A DNA stretch of 35,556 nucleotides from a virus, in IMG/VR virus record IMGVR_UViG_3300047546_001061, positions 1-35,556 of that record, one strand, 5' to 3'. Below are positions 1 to 6,520 of this stretch, one piece after another. Positions within the stretch are counted from its first letter, which is position 1; every line of letters starts with the position of its first letter. Both the position numbers and the translations under genes were made by a program. The notes under the pieces were generated by a model. The model was not told where the DNA came from and did not search any database. It saw only the letters and a list, made by a program, of their open reading frames with translations.

Positions 1-35
1 TCAAGCGTAAGCTTTTCAGGATTAAGTGCTGTCAT
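1..35 (-). CDS. N-terminal fragment of an unidentified phage gene
   Basis: Only the first eleven codons (MTALNPEKLTL) lie in the window; the gene runs off the left edge. The start is supported by a good ribosome binding site, GGAGGA, seven bases before the ATG, and by a promoter-like element further upstream at 99-127. The fragment is too short to assign a family. Confidence 0.6.
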   Translation of the reverse strand, partial: MTALNPEKLTL

Positions 36-98
36 GTTACAGTCCTCCATAAAGATACACACCAGAGGATGATCCGCGCGCGATCACCGTGGCCTCAG

Positions 99-127
99 CT
101 TATACGTGAGGGCTGGTAGTGTGTACG
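99..127 (-). promoter_or_regulatory. Sigma70-like promoter for the left-edge gene
   Basis: On the minus strand CGTACA (122-127) and TATAAG (99-104) are separated by exactly 17 bases. The -35 is a poor match to TTGACA but resembles the TGTACA found at 748-753 and 29961-29966. Transcription would start near 92 and leave a leader of about 57 nt before the start codon at 35. A short inverted repeat (CCTCA/TGAGG) overlaps the -10. Confidence 0.4.
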
Positions 128-134
128 TTTATGG

Positions 135-154
135 AGGACGGCCGTAGCCGTCCT
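135..154 (-). terminator. Stable UNCG-tetraloop hairpin after the 162-668 gene
   Basis: A perfect 8-bp stem (AGGACGGC/GCCGTCCT) closes a TACG loop read on the minus strand, so the RNA has the extra-stable C(UACG)G tetraloop. It starts 8 bases after the stop codon of the upstream gene, as expected for a transcription terminator or 3'-end stabiliser. No U-run follows, so termination efficiency is uncertain. The rest of the gap between 36 and 161 holds only this hairpin and the promoter at 99-127. Confidence 0.55.
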
Positions 155-161
155 ACCTAGA

Positions 162-668
162 TTAGCCTTCGAGGTGCGCGTAACGCGGCACCTGATCGAT
201 CAGCTTCTCGTCACGAAGGATCTGGTCGACCTCTTCGCGAGCCAGACGAGGATCGAAGTTGGCGACACCCTCGCCATCGTCCTTGGCGACCTTGCCGACA
301 GTGTAGTCGCGAACCTTACGGTTGGCCTTAGACACTGCACGCATCGTCTCAAGGTTCTTAGCCTTGATCGCTGCGATCTCGGTCGCATTCAACTCGACCG
401 ACTTGATGATCTTGTCAGCTTTGGCCTTAGCCTTCGCAGGCTTTGCCTTCACCGACTTCGAAGTGGAAGCTGAACGCTTACCACGACCCCAAGTGATCTC
501 GATACCTTCGACCTTACCATTGTGCACCATGTACTGGTAATATGCACGAGCTGCCTTGTTGGTGATGCCGAGCTTTTTCTCGATCATCGCCGACACGACG
601 TCATAAGACTTGTCACGGTTACGTTCCATGATGTCGATGACAGTTGCTGACTTTTCACCACGTTTCAT
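162..668 (-). CDS. Putative DNA-binding protein, helical N-terminus and basic middle
   Basis: A 168-residue protein starting MKRGEKSATV. I chose the start at 668 because GGAG lies eight bases before it; an in-frame upstream extension to 821 would run through the promoter and lacks a binding site. Residues 1-60 look like a small helical DNA-binding fold, with a segment rich in Ala/Tyr (AARAYYQYMV) typical of short phage regulators. Residues 65-90 are Lys/Ala rich (KAKPAKAKAKADK), as in histone-like tails. The C-terminus is acidic. It is transcribed alone from the promoter at 725-753 and followed by a strong hairpin. The exact family is not recognised; a role in nucleic-acid binding is inference. 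Confidence 0.75.
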   Translation of the reverse strand: MKRGEKSATVIDIMERNRDKSYDVVSAMIEKKLGITNKAARAYYQYMVHNGKVEGIEITWGRGKRSASTSKSVKAKPAKAKAKADKIIKSVELNATEIAAIKAKNLETMRAVSKANRKVRDYTVGKVAKDDGEGVANFDPRLAREEVDQILRDEKLIDQVPRYAHLEG

Positions 669-724
669 ATTGTAGACTCCAAGTTGTTGAGCACCCTGGG
701 TGCCCGTTTCCAATTTACCCGTAT

Positions 725-753
725 ATCTTACCAAGCTTCTCTGGGAATGTACA
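725..753 (-). promoter_or_regulatory. Sigma70-like promoter, TGTACA-N17-TAAGAT
   Basis: On the minus strand TGTACA (748-753) and TAAGAT (725-730) are spaced by 17 bases. Transcription would begin near 718, giving a leader of about 50 nt to the start at 668. The same -35 hexamer precedes the primase gene, so TGTACA may be a phage-specific early motif. Confidence 0.5.
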
Positions 754-788
754 TAGGAAAAAGCGCCTTCCGAGAGCTTTTCCAAGGG

Positions 789-808
789 CTGTGATATATA
801 TGTCACAG
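789..808. promoter_or_regulatory. Near-palindrome TGTGA-N8-TCACA, possible operator
   Basis: The sequence reads TGTGA (790-794), an AT-only-like spacer TATATATG, then TCACA (803-807), with C and G extending the symmetry. It sits upstream of the promoter at 725-753. The half-sites equal those of CRP/FNR-family operators, but the spacing is 8 rather than the usual 6, so binding by a standard CRP is doubtful. Confidence 0.3.
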
Positions 809-959
809 TGTTACATTCCATGTTACAAAAGCCTAGTACCAGCTGACGCCCTGGGTGGCCTCAACTGTGTATAGTATACAGCAAGTAACTGGGAAAGAGA
901 ACTGCTATTTTAGCATAGCTGAGTAGCTGCCCCTGCATAGCTCCTGGCTATGTAACGGG

Positions 960-1670
960 CTATGTTACACTTCCGTCAAAGGTTTGTAACACTTTCTGTA
1001 CGTACTCGGACTTGGCCTTAACGAACACTTGAGGCTCCGGCTGACCATCCACAGCCACGATGATGACGATCTGTGGGATGACCAGATCCGAGAGCGCCTC
1101 GGCCATCATGCTGTAGCACGTGGCCTGAAGGAAGTAGTCGGTGATCCACTCTTCCTTCTTTGGCTTCAATGAAGTCTTGAAATCGAGGATGCTGGTGACG
1201 CCGTCGAACTCTGCGATGCAGTCAGTACGACCAGCACACTTCAGCTGCGCTGAGTAGAGCGGTGCTTCGATAGCGAAGACTTTGCCTACGTGCTTGTCGA
1301 GAACTGGCTTAATGCACTTAAACGTCATCACGTTAACTGGCATCACGTTATCGGGGTAGTGCTCTTCATTGAGCATGTACTTCTCGGCGATGGTGTGAAT
1401 CGCCGTACCCCTGATTCCTGCTTGTACTTTGATCTTCTCTGCTTCTTCTAAGCCGACTCGTTTGATCCAGTTGTCGAGGTGAGTCTTGTCTTTCTTGGCG
1501 CCGAGGATAGTGGTGACAGATGGGTAAGCGTTACCGTCTGGTGCAAAGTAGTAACGCTTACCATCTATGATCTTGGCTTCAAAGTCTGCGAACTCGTGGA
1601 GTTGGAGTTCGAATGTCTTACCACGTTCGAACTTTGGTTTAAGCCACGATCTTGAGGCGGTCTTTAGCAA
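960..1670 (-). CDS. PD-(D/E)XK exonuclease, RecB/Cas4-like
   Basis: A 236-residue nuclease of the RecB-like PD-(D/E)XK fold. Seen: the early His motif in TAIHTIAE (about residue 92), the acidic metal site in AGRTDCIAEF, the core DFKTS (about 163-167) that supplies D and K, and the downstream Gln motif YFLQATCYSMM (about 179-189). This order matches phage exonucleases that process DNA ends in replication or recombination. The start is TTG at 1670, with AAGGA placed eight bases upstream; no in-frame ATG exists near the conserved region. It overlaps the end of phoH by 32 bases, so the two are probably translationally coupled. Confidence 0.88.
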   Translation of the reverse strand: MLKTASRSWLKPKFERGKTFELQLHEFADFEAKIIDGKRYYFAPDGNAYPSVTTILGAKKDKTHLDNWIKRVGLEEAEKIKVQAGIRGTAIHTIAEKYMLNEEHYPDNVMPVNVMTFKCIKPVLDKHVGKVFAIEAPLYSAQLKCAGRTDCIAEFDGVTSILDFKTSLKPKKEEWITDYFLQATCYSMMAEALSDLVIPQIVIIVAVDGQPEPQVFVKAKSEYVQKVLQTFDGSVT

Positions 1671-2379
1671 TGATGTATTCCTTCACCATAGAAGATCGAA
1701 CAATATCGTCTTCTTTGAAATCTATATAAGAGAACGACTTCATCCTGTCTAAGATCCTCATGAAGTCGATAAGACCGCTCTTCTCATGTTCTCTGGTGAA
1801 GTCCGACTGTCTAAAGTCGCCACAGAAGATGATGCGGCAGTTCTTGCCCACACGAGTGATTACAGAATCTAACTCGTGTAGAGTCATGTTTGCTATTTCG
1901 TCAACAACAATAATGCAGTCATTGAGAGTAATACCACGTATGAAAGAAGTACTGATGAAATCGACAATACCCTTCGACTTAAGGTATTCATAAGCGTCTC
2001 CTCTTCCAAAGAGCTCTGTGAAGATTGCTTGATACGGTGCTTCATAGACTTTTGCTTTGTCTTTGTTACTTCCGGGGAGGAAGCCCATGTCTCTTGTGGG
2101 AACGACTGAGCGAACGACGACCAGTTTCTTGTATCGGTCTGCATCGCTGAGGACTGACTGCAGTCCAAGATATATTGAGAGGAAGCTTTTGCCAGTACCT
2201 GCGATTCCATGCAGGAGGAGATTTTTTCCGTCATGATATTTCTCAAACGTTAGACGTTGATTTTCTGTCAGTGGTGTTACATGCTTTAGTTGAAAGTTTA
2301 ACCTTGGATTGTTCTGTTGCTCTCTCGTTTGTTGATCTTGGATTCTGCGCTGCTTTCTAGTCAGTCTTTTTGTAGTCAT
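1639..2379 (-). CDS. phoH: PhoH-like ATPase
   Basis: A 246-residue P-loop NTPase of the PhoH family. Walker A GIAGTGKS lies at residues 58-65 and Walker B CIIVVDE at about 155-161; the arginine-rich RSVVPTRDMGFLPG segment (90-103) typical of PhoH is present. PhoH-like proteins are very common in marine T4-like phages and are thought to act in RNA or phosphate-stress metabolism, though the phage role is not settled. The basic N-terminus (first 30 residues) is variable in the family. The gene precedes the RecB-like nuclease and follows an FmdB-like gene by 13 bases. Confidence 0.92.
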   Translation of the reverse strand: MTTKRLTRKQRRIQDQQTREQQNNPRLNFQLKHVTPLTENQRLTFEKYHDGKNLLLHGIAGTGKSFLSIYLGLQSVLSDADRYKKLVVVRSVVPTRDMGFLPGSNKDKAKVYEAPYQAIFTELFGRGDAYEYLKSKGIVDFISTSFIRGITLNDCIIVVDEIANMTLHELDSVITRVGKNCRIIFCGDFRQSDFTREHEKSGLIDFMRILDRMKSFSYIDFKEDDIVRSSMVKEYIIAKDRLKIVA

Positions 2380-2392
2380 TCAGGCTCACTTT

Positions 2393-2635
2393 TTAGAAAG
2401 TGTTAACGGTCGACCTACTGATTCCTCTCGAGTTTTCTCTCTTTACTTTCTTTAAGACGTCTCTGAAACCTGCATCTGGCTTTCCAAGACCTCGGCCAGA
2501 ATGGATCAGCGGCGCTCCGTTAACGAGTTGAGTTACGTTAGGGTTTTCTTTTAGATACTGTTCTAAAGCAGAGATACTCATGAAGTCCTCATACTCTATA
2601 CCAGTATCATTATTTATGAACCTGTAAGTTGGCAT
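2393..2635 (-). CDS. FmdB-like small phage protein lacking zinc cysteines
   Basis: 80 residues from MPTYRFINNDTG. The start resembles the FmdB/CxxC zinc-ribbon family (MPTYxF..C..C), but the cysteine positions are Asn/Asp/Thr, so no metal site is present. The body (FMSISALEQYLKENP, then a GKPDAGFRDVLKK segment) matches a small protein common in T4-like marine phages of unknown function. Start at 2635 is preferred over an upstream start at 2659 because GAGGGAAC lies nine bases before it. It overlaps the 2610-2849 gene by 26 bases. Confidence 0.8.
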   Translation of the reverse strand: MPTYRFINNDTGIEYEDFMSISALEQYLKENPNVTQLVNGAPLIHSGRGLGKPDAGFRDVLKKVKRENSRGISRSTVNTF

Positions 2636-2849
2636 CGTCCGTTCCCTCGATAATTTCATTTGTCCAGATGTCGTCTTCGACGTCCATAGGATCTAGTCCT
2701 TCTTCTTCGGTCAGAGCGCTGATGTCTCTGGTCCTAAGCGCTCGATCGAACCTGCGTTCTTTGCGCTTGTCTTTGCTCTTGCGCGTATCGACGAAGTACT
2801 CGTCTTCCATGTAGTCTCTATCGTCGAGAGAATAACGGCGCTTCTTCAT
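2610..2849 (-). CDS. Small charged hypothetical protein
   Basis: 79 residues with a strongly basic first half (KSKDKRKERRFDRALRTRD) and an acidic second half (TEEEGLDPMDVEDD). No domain recognised; likely partly disordered. It begins one base after the stop of the 144-residue gene upstream and overlaps the FmdB-like start, typical of the tight minus-strand operon. The ribosome binding site (GAGGAG) is about 13 bases from the ATG, so coupling to the upstream gene is likely. Confidence 0.75.
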   Translation of the reverse strand: MKKRRYSLDDRDYMEDEYFVDTRKSKDKRKERRFDRALRTRDISALTEEEGLDPMDVEDDIWTNEIIEGTDDANLQVHK

Positions 2850-2850
2850 T

Positions 2851-3285
2851 TTACTTTGCAGGCTCCTCTACTGGCAACAGATCAGGAAAGGCTTCGCGCA
2901 CCATGTCTTCAGTGATGCCCTTCCAAGGCAGTTTCTTTTCTTTGATTGCTAAGATCATATCAGCATCGGCTGGAGCCAATGATTCAAGAAACTCGATGAA
3001 CATAGTCTCACGCTTCAGAGGCTTGAGATTTGGTCCACCCTCTACGAAGTACACTAGCTTACGAGCGTCCTTAATGAGGACGTTCTCTTGATCTACCAAC
3101 TCGCTCTTCTTGAACGGCGGTACTCCAGGCGGAAGATTAAACTTCACGCGCGGATCGTATGCAGCTTGCAAGATGGTACGAAGGACAAAGCTGTCGTTGA
3201 ACTTCAACGCTTCTACCTTGTCTTCTTTCTTTTTAAGCTTGCTGACTTTATCAAGAAACTCAGCTACACCAACTCTCATTCCCAT
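2851..3285 (-). CDS. Conserved T4-like phage protein (DUF6433-like)
   Basis: 144 residues. The pattern DKVSKLKKKEDKVEAL, then NDSFVLRTILQAAYDPRVKF, a YFVEGG segment and a C-terminal LPWKGIT segment is one I recognise from a conserved family in cyanophages and pelagiphages (DUF6433, from memory). Function unknown; it sits beside replication genes. The start at 3285 is supported by GGAG seven bases upstream and shares its A with the stop codon of the RNase H gene (TAATG). Confidence 0.85.
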   Translation of the reverse strand: MGMRVGVAEFLDKVSKLKKKEDKVEALKFNDSFVLRTILQAAYDPRVKFNLPPGVPPFKKSELVDQENVLIKDARKLVYFVEGGPNLKPLKRETMFIEFLESLAPADADMILAIKEKKLPWKGITEDMVREAFPDLLPVEEPAK

Positions 3286-4094
3286 TAAAATTCTCCGATA
3301 TGTTCCATTAAATGTTTAAGTTTGTTTGCAATGAAGTAGTTGAACATCTTATCACGGCTCTTGTCAGTCTGAGACTCGTAAGACTCGATGATCTTAGCTT
3401 TCAGATCTACTGGTGTGTAAGACAGATCGATCAGCTCGCGATTACGAAAGTAGTTGCGCTTGATCATGGAGTCTTTGATGTCTTCACCCTCTGACAGCAG
3501 AGCCTCGATCTTCTTCTGAGTCATAGGTTTTTGACGTTCGCCGACAACAAAACAATTGTCAGCAGAAAGTACGTTAGGAACGCCATCACCAGAGTCACCC
3601 TTCAAGATATGTTCTTGCAAGAAGCGTACGGGATCTTTATGCGAGATCCACTTCTTACGTACGGGATCATATTGCTTGACCCACTGATTAGTATGTAGCT
3701 GAATGAAGTCCTTGTCACCAGACAGGATAAGGATGTCTTCGTCGTCGGCTTCTGCACTCTCGATGTCTACGACTCGATACGGGAAGTAGTCCTTGAGTTC
3801 TTGACGAATCTTGCCAAGGCACTCGAAGATGGCTTTCCAGTCCATCTCAGACTTCTCTTGGTTCTTCTTACGATTCGCTTTATAGTAGGGAAAGATCTTC
3901 TTGCGCCATACGTTGGTGTTGTCACAGGCGATGACTAGATCGCCGTACTCATCACCAAACTTCTGTTTGTACGAGCGCAGAGAGTTGAGGACCATGTGAC
4001 GCACCATGTTCTCTTCGATCTGAGCGTTGGTATGATTACCAAGCTGCATCATGAGATTAGACAGCATCACTTGCGAAAGATCAACGATGATCAT
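3285..4094 (-). CDS. rnh: T4-type RNase H / 5'-3' exonuclease with an internal deletion
   Basis: 269 residues, FEN-like nuclease that removes RNA primers and processes lagging-strand flaps. Seen: D5 near the N-terminus, CDNTNVWRK (58-66), KIFPYYKANRK (66-76), AEADD (114-118), SGDKDF (125-130) and GDSGDGVPN (166-174), the usual order of acidic metal ligands. Compared with T4 RNase H, where D132 and D155 are 23 residues apart, the matching Asp residues here are about 10 apart, so roughly 13 residues (a helix) between AEADD and the SGDKD strand are missing. Either the enzyme is altered or a 39-base deletion occurred. Start ATG lies 3 bases after the upstream stop. Confidence 0.88.
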   Translation of the reverse strand: MIIVDLSQVMLSNLMMQLGNHTNAQIEENMVRHMVLNSLRSYKQKFGDEYGDLVIACDNTNVWRKKIFPYYKANRKKNQEKSEMDWKAIFECLGKIRQELKDYFPYRVVDIESAEADDEDILILSGDKDFIQLHTNQWVKQYDPVRKKWISHKDPVRFLQEHILKGDSGDGVPNVLSADNCFVVGERQKPMTQKKIEALLSEGEDIKDSMIKRNYFRNRELIDLSYTPVDLKAKIIESYESQTDKSRDKMFNYFIANKLKHLMEHIGEF

Positions 4095-4097
4095 GAT

Positions 4098-4484
4098 TTA
4101 GTGGCTTTCGCCTTCACCTTTCTCTTTAAGAACTATTGAGAGATTATCTACCAACATCATAGCACCGTCTGGCTGTTCATGAAAGAGAGCTTCTGCCAAG
4201 TTTATGAACGGATGATCCATTCCATAGATCTTACACAGAAGTGCTCTGATAGCTTCTACAATCAGAGCACCCTCTTTTATGTTAAGACTCTCTTGGTCGT
4301 CTTCTGAACCAAGATCGAATCCAGCCAATTCCAAGTTAGTAAACAAGAGAGGAATCACAGCACCAAGCGTCTCATTGATGTGGTTATGCTTAATCATGTT
4401 TACGCCTAGCGTTATGTCAGTTTCGTTAGGAACCGGTCTCTTGTTCTTCTGTGGAAACGGGATAACGTTGTTAGTCTTTTCCAT
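4098..4484 (-). CDS. Conserved hypothetical phage protein, probable leaderless mRNA
   Basis: 128 residues beginning MEKTNNVIPFPQKNK, a form of N-terminus seen in small phage and alphaproteobacterial proteins. The middle is helical (NHINETLGAVIPLLFTNLE; EGALIVEAIRALLCKIYG). No domain recognised. There is no clear ribosome binding site, and the promoter at 4493-4521 would start RNA within about two bases of the ATG, so translation from a leaderless transcript is likely. It is the first gene of the operon running through rnh, phoH and the exonuclease. Confidence 0.8.
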   Translation of the reverse strand: MEKTNNVIPFPQKNKRPVPNETDITLGVNMIKHNHINETLGAVIPLLFTNLELAGFDLGSEDDQESLNIKEGALIVEAIRALLCKIYGMDHPFINLAEALFHEQPDGAMMLVDNLSIVLKEKGEGESH

Positions 4485-4492
4485 TAAATGCC

Positions 4493-4521
4493 ATTCTACA
4501 TTGGAGAGCAGAAAATGTCAA
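4493..4521 (-). promoter_or_regulatory. Strong sigma70 promoter, TTGACA-N17-TAGAAT
   Basis: On the minus strand a perfect -35 TTGACA (4516-4521) is followed after 17 bases by TAGAAT (4493-4498), five of six to consensus. The predicted start is about 4486, two bases before the ATG at 4484. The -35 overlaps the 3' arm of the hairpin at 4519-4547. It should drive the early DNA-metabolism operon. Confidence 0.8.
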
Positions 4522-4547
4522 CTCGCTGGTATTTATCCGGCGAGTTG
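4519..4547 (-). terminator. Terminator-like hairpin with a late promoter box in its loop
   Basis: An 11-bp stem (CAACTCGCCGG/CCAGCGAGTTG, one G-T pair on one strand) with a 7-base loop lies just after the glycosyltransferase stop at 4556. The loop contains the minus-strand late-type box GATAAATA (4530-4537). It probably ends the sugar cassette transcript, while the loop motif may serve late transcription of the next operon. No long U-run follows the stem. Confidence 0.6.
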
Positions 4548-4555
4548 CTCTAAGA

Positions 4556-5602
4556 TTAAGATGTCTTATAGACGAATTCTTTTGGAAGCTCGCGACCAGC
4601 AGGGAACTTCCTAGATTCTGCATCTGGATATGCTTCCAAGAGAGAACCGATAAGCTTCTGCCACTTCATTGAAATCAGGGTAGGATTAAACCTAGTATCC
4701 ACGTATGACTTATTGAACATGAGCCTGTTTTGAACGGTCTCTTCGTCTTCGCGCCATGCATTGATGGCTACCTTGAGATAGCTCATGAATGTAGCAGCGT
4801 GTTTGTTCAAGTCATTAGATCCATCGTACATGAAGTTGAGGCCGCCACTAGTATCAGGTAATGCACCAAAGTTAGGATGCACACTCATCATACCTGCTGA
4901 CATACCTTCAATGATCTGTCGACATGCAGTCTCTTCCCAGATAGAAGGATATGCGTTGATGTGATACTGCTTCATGCGTTCGCACAGTTCGCTGTACTCA
5001 GTGTAGCCATGATATGTAATCTGTGGATGGTTCTTACACTTCTCGAATATATGCTTATATTGATCGTCTGCGTTGTCCCAGCCATAGATCTTAAACGAAG
5101 AGTGCACATGAAGGTGAATGTTCTTATCTTCTTCAGCTAGCGCTTCGAATACCGGCACGAGGATCTCGAGGCCTCGATGAGGAGTAGTCATATAAACGAT
5201 GTTGACCATCTCTTTAGCACTTGGCTTCTCTTTGATCTTAACACTGCTGGGTTCGATAGCGTGTTCGATCACTACACTCTTGATGTCATAAGGAAAGCCG
5301 ATCTTGTTTCTGTATTGCTGATACTGCCAGTTAGAAACGAATACGAACTTATGGAATTTGTCGCGATACCATTCTCCAGCGAGCTTCTGCGATTCGGGAT
5401 CTTCTGGTAGATCATGAAGAGTCAGAATGCGGATCTTCTCTTCATCGAGTGTTCTGATACGAGAGGGAATGATCTGAGTCTGAAGAAGCATATCTCGCGG
5501 AATAGTGTTGCCATCGTATAGATGACGCATGAACAGCTCTGTACCGCCGTTAGCGTTCTTACTTGCCTCGTTCTTTTCAATGAGATCCCAATTGTTATTC
5601 AT
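4556..5602 (-). CDS. GT-B glycosyltransferase (GT4-like)
   Basis: 348 residues with a retaining GT4-type C-terminal half. Seen: NGGTELFMRHL near residue 20, FVFVSNWQ (about 87-94), NIVYMTTPHRGLEIL (about 134-148, the start of the nucleotide-binding domain) and AYPSIWEETACRQIIEGMSAG (about 217-237), which carries the E-x7-E pattern of GT4 enzymes. Donor and acceptor are unknown. It is the last gene of a three-gene sugar cassette (nucleotidyltransferase, HAD-like protein, glycosyltransferase) joined by overlaps, so it may use a sugar nucleotide such as an ADP-heptose-like donor to modify host surface or phage components; that is inference. Confidence 0.88.
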   Translation of the reverse strand: MNNNWDLIEKNEASKNANGGTELFMRHLYDGNTIPRDMLLQTQIIPSRIRTLDEEKIRILTLHDLPEDPESQKLAGEWYRDKFHKFVFVSNWQYQQYRNKIGFPYDIKSVVIEHAIEPSSVKIKEKPSAKEMVNIVYMTTPHRGLEILVPVFEALAEEDKNIHLHVHSSFKIYGWDNADDQYKHIFEKCKNHPQITYHGYTEYSELCERMKQYHINAYPSIWEETACRQIIEGMSAGMMSVHPNFGALPDTSGGLNFMYDGSNDLNKHAATFMSYLKVAINAWREDEETVQNRLMFNKSYVDTRFNPTLISMKWQKLIGSLLEAYPDAESRKFPAGRELPKEFVYKTS

Positions 5603-6131
5603 CCTGTGAAAGCTCCTCGATCAGGCAGGCAGCGTGTAGCGTGCTCTGCGCCATAAAGTCCGGTTGTATGTCTTTGTATTTTTCTGGAGTGAAGTACTCT
5701 TCACCAATGAAGATGGTAGTGAGCTTAGACTTATGACCAGCGACGATGTCTTTCCACCTGTCGCCTACCATGTAGCTCTGACTTCTATCTATTTTATATC
5801 TCCTCACCAGCGTCTCTATCATGCCGTTATGAGGTTTGTACCAAGCTGATCCTCTTTCGAAAGCGACCAGCGCATCATGGATGCCTATCTCTAAACACAT
5901 TCGCATCATCTTTGCCAGCTCATTGCCAATGAGATTGCCTTCATATACATCTGGCTGATTGGTAACTACGAACGTCGCGTAGTCTAAGTCTCTGCATATC
6001 TCTACTGCAGTCTGCGCACCTGGAATAAACGAAAACTCTTCCATGCAATATGGTGCTGTCATCTCTCCGTTTGATCTCTCTACAAGGTTCGTCAATGTGC
6101 CGTCTCTAGCAAAGAAGACTGCTTTAGTCAT
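5595..6131 (-). CDS. HAD-superfamily protein, GmhB-like, nucleophile Asp replaced by Ala
   Basis: 178 residues resembling histidinol-phosphatase/GmhB phosphatases: motif I region VFFARDGTL (5-13), motif II VVTNQP (55-60), motif III Lys in WYKPHNGM (about 97-104) and motif IV MVGDRWKDIVAG (about 121-132). In the family motif I is DxD, with the first Asp as nucleophile; here it reads A8-R-D10 (codon GCT at 6108-6110). The enzyme is therefore predicted to be catalytically impaired as a phosphatase, unless it has adopted another role. The GmhB zinc cysteines are also absent. It overlaps both neighbours by 4-8 bases, consistent with a sugar-nucleotide pathway. Confidence 0.85.
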   Translation of the reverse strand: MTKAVFFARDGTLTNLVERSNGEMTAPYCMEEFSFIPGAQTAVEICRDLDYATFVVTNQPDVYEGNLIGNELAKMMRMCLEIGIHDALVAFERGSAWYKPHNGMIETLVRRYKIDRSQSYMVGDRWKDIVAGHKSKLTTIFIGEEYFTPEKYKDIQPDFMAQSTLHAACLIEELSQDE

Positions 6132-6520
6132 TTCATCCTGTCTCTGAGTTCTTGCGATGACCAGTTATGATCTCTGGTAGTGTAGATGAGCTCTATGCCT
6201 CTGCGAGTCAGATAGTACTGTTCGTTGTCATCGCTCTGACTCTTGACCCCGTACGGTACAAAGAACCGATGCATGGGTATAGAAGAGATGACCTTCATAA
6301 GATCTTTTTCGGATTCGTATGGAATGATCTCGTCGACCATCTTACAAGCTTTGAGTTGCATCCAACGTTCAAATGCCGATTGAACACATTCTTCGTCATG
6401 CGTCAATAGGCCGACGACCAACATGTTACACTGCTCTCTGGCTTCCTGAAGAAGAGTGATGTGACCAGGATGCAACAGGTCAAAAGATCCACATACGAAC
6501 CCGATTACGTTATCGCTCAT
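6128..6520 (-). CDS. HldE/TagD-like cytidylyltransferase-fold nucleotidyltransferase
   Basis: 130 residues, the usual size of a stand-alone cytidylyltransferase-fold enzyme. Seen: FVCGSFDLLHPGHITLLQEA (9-28) with the HxGH signature, and the C-terminal TTRDHNWSSQELRDR that corresponds to the ISTS-R motif. The family joins a sugar or polyol phosphate to CMP or AMP (glycerol-3-phosphate, ethanolamine phosphate, or heptose-1-phosphate in the HldE C-terminal domain). With a GmhB-like protein and a glycosyltransferase next in the operon, a heptose-like route is the natural guess, but the substrate cannot be read from sequence. Confidence 0.87.
   Translation of the reverse strand: MSDNVIGFVCGSFDLLHPGHITLLQEAREQCNMLVVGLLTHDEECVQSAFERWMQLKACKMVDEIIPYESEKDLMKVISSIPMHRFFVPYGVKSQSDDNEQYYLTRRGIELIYTTRDHNWSSQELRDRMK

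Larger units (their letters stand above)
669..959. other. Gene-free regulatory region
   Basis: These 291 bases hold no convincing gene. They contain the promoter at 725-753, an imperfect palindrome at 789-808, several copies of the heptamer TGTTACA or its near repeats (around 811, 823 and 960), and repeated CTATG/CATAG elements near 914-966 that could form hairpins after the exonuclease gene. The GGCTATGTAACG and GGGCTATGTTACA pair just downstream of the exonuclease stop is a direct repeat. Confidence 0.5.

Noticed and set aside
174-473. Plus-strand open frame opposite the 162-668 gene
   Set aside because: No ribosome binding site, and composition expected for the antisense of a Lys/Ala-rich gene; the minus-strand gene has a promoter, binding site and terminator.
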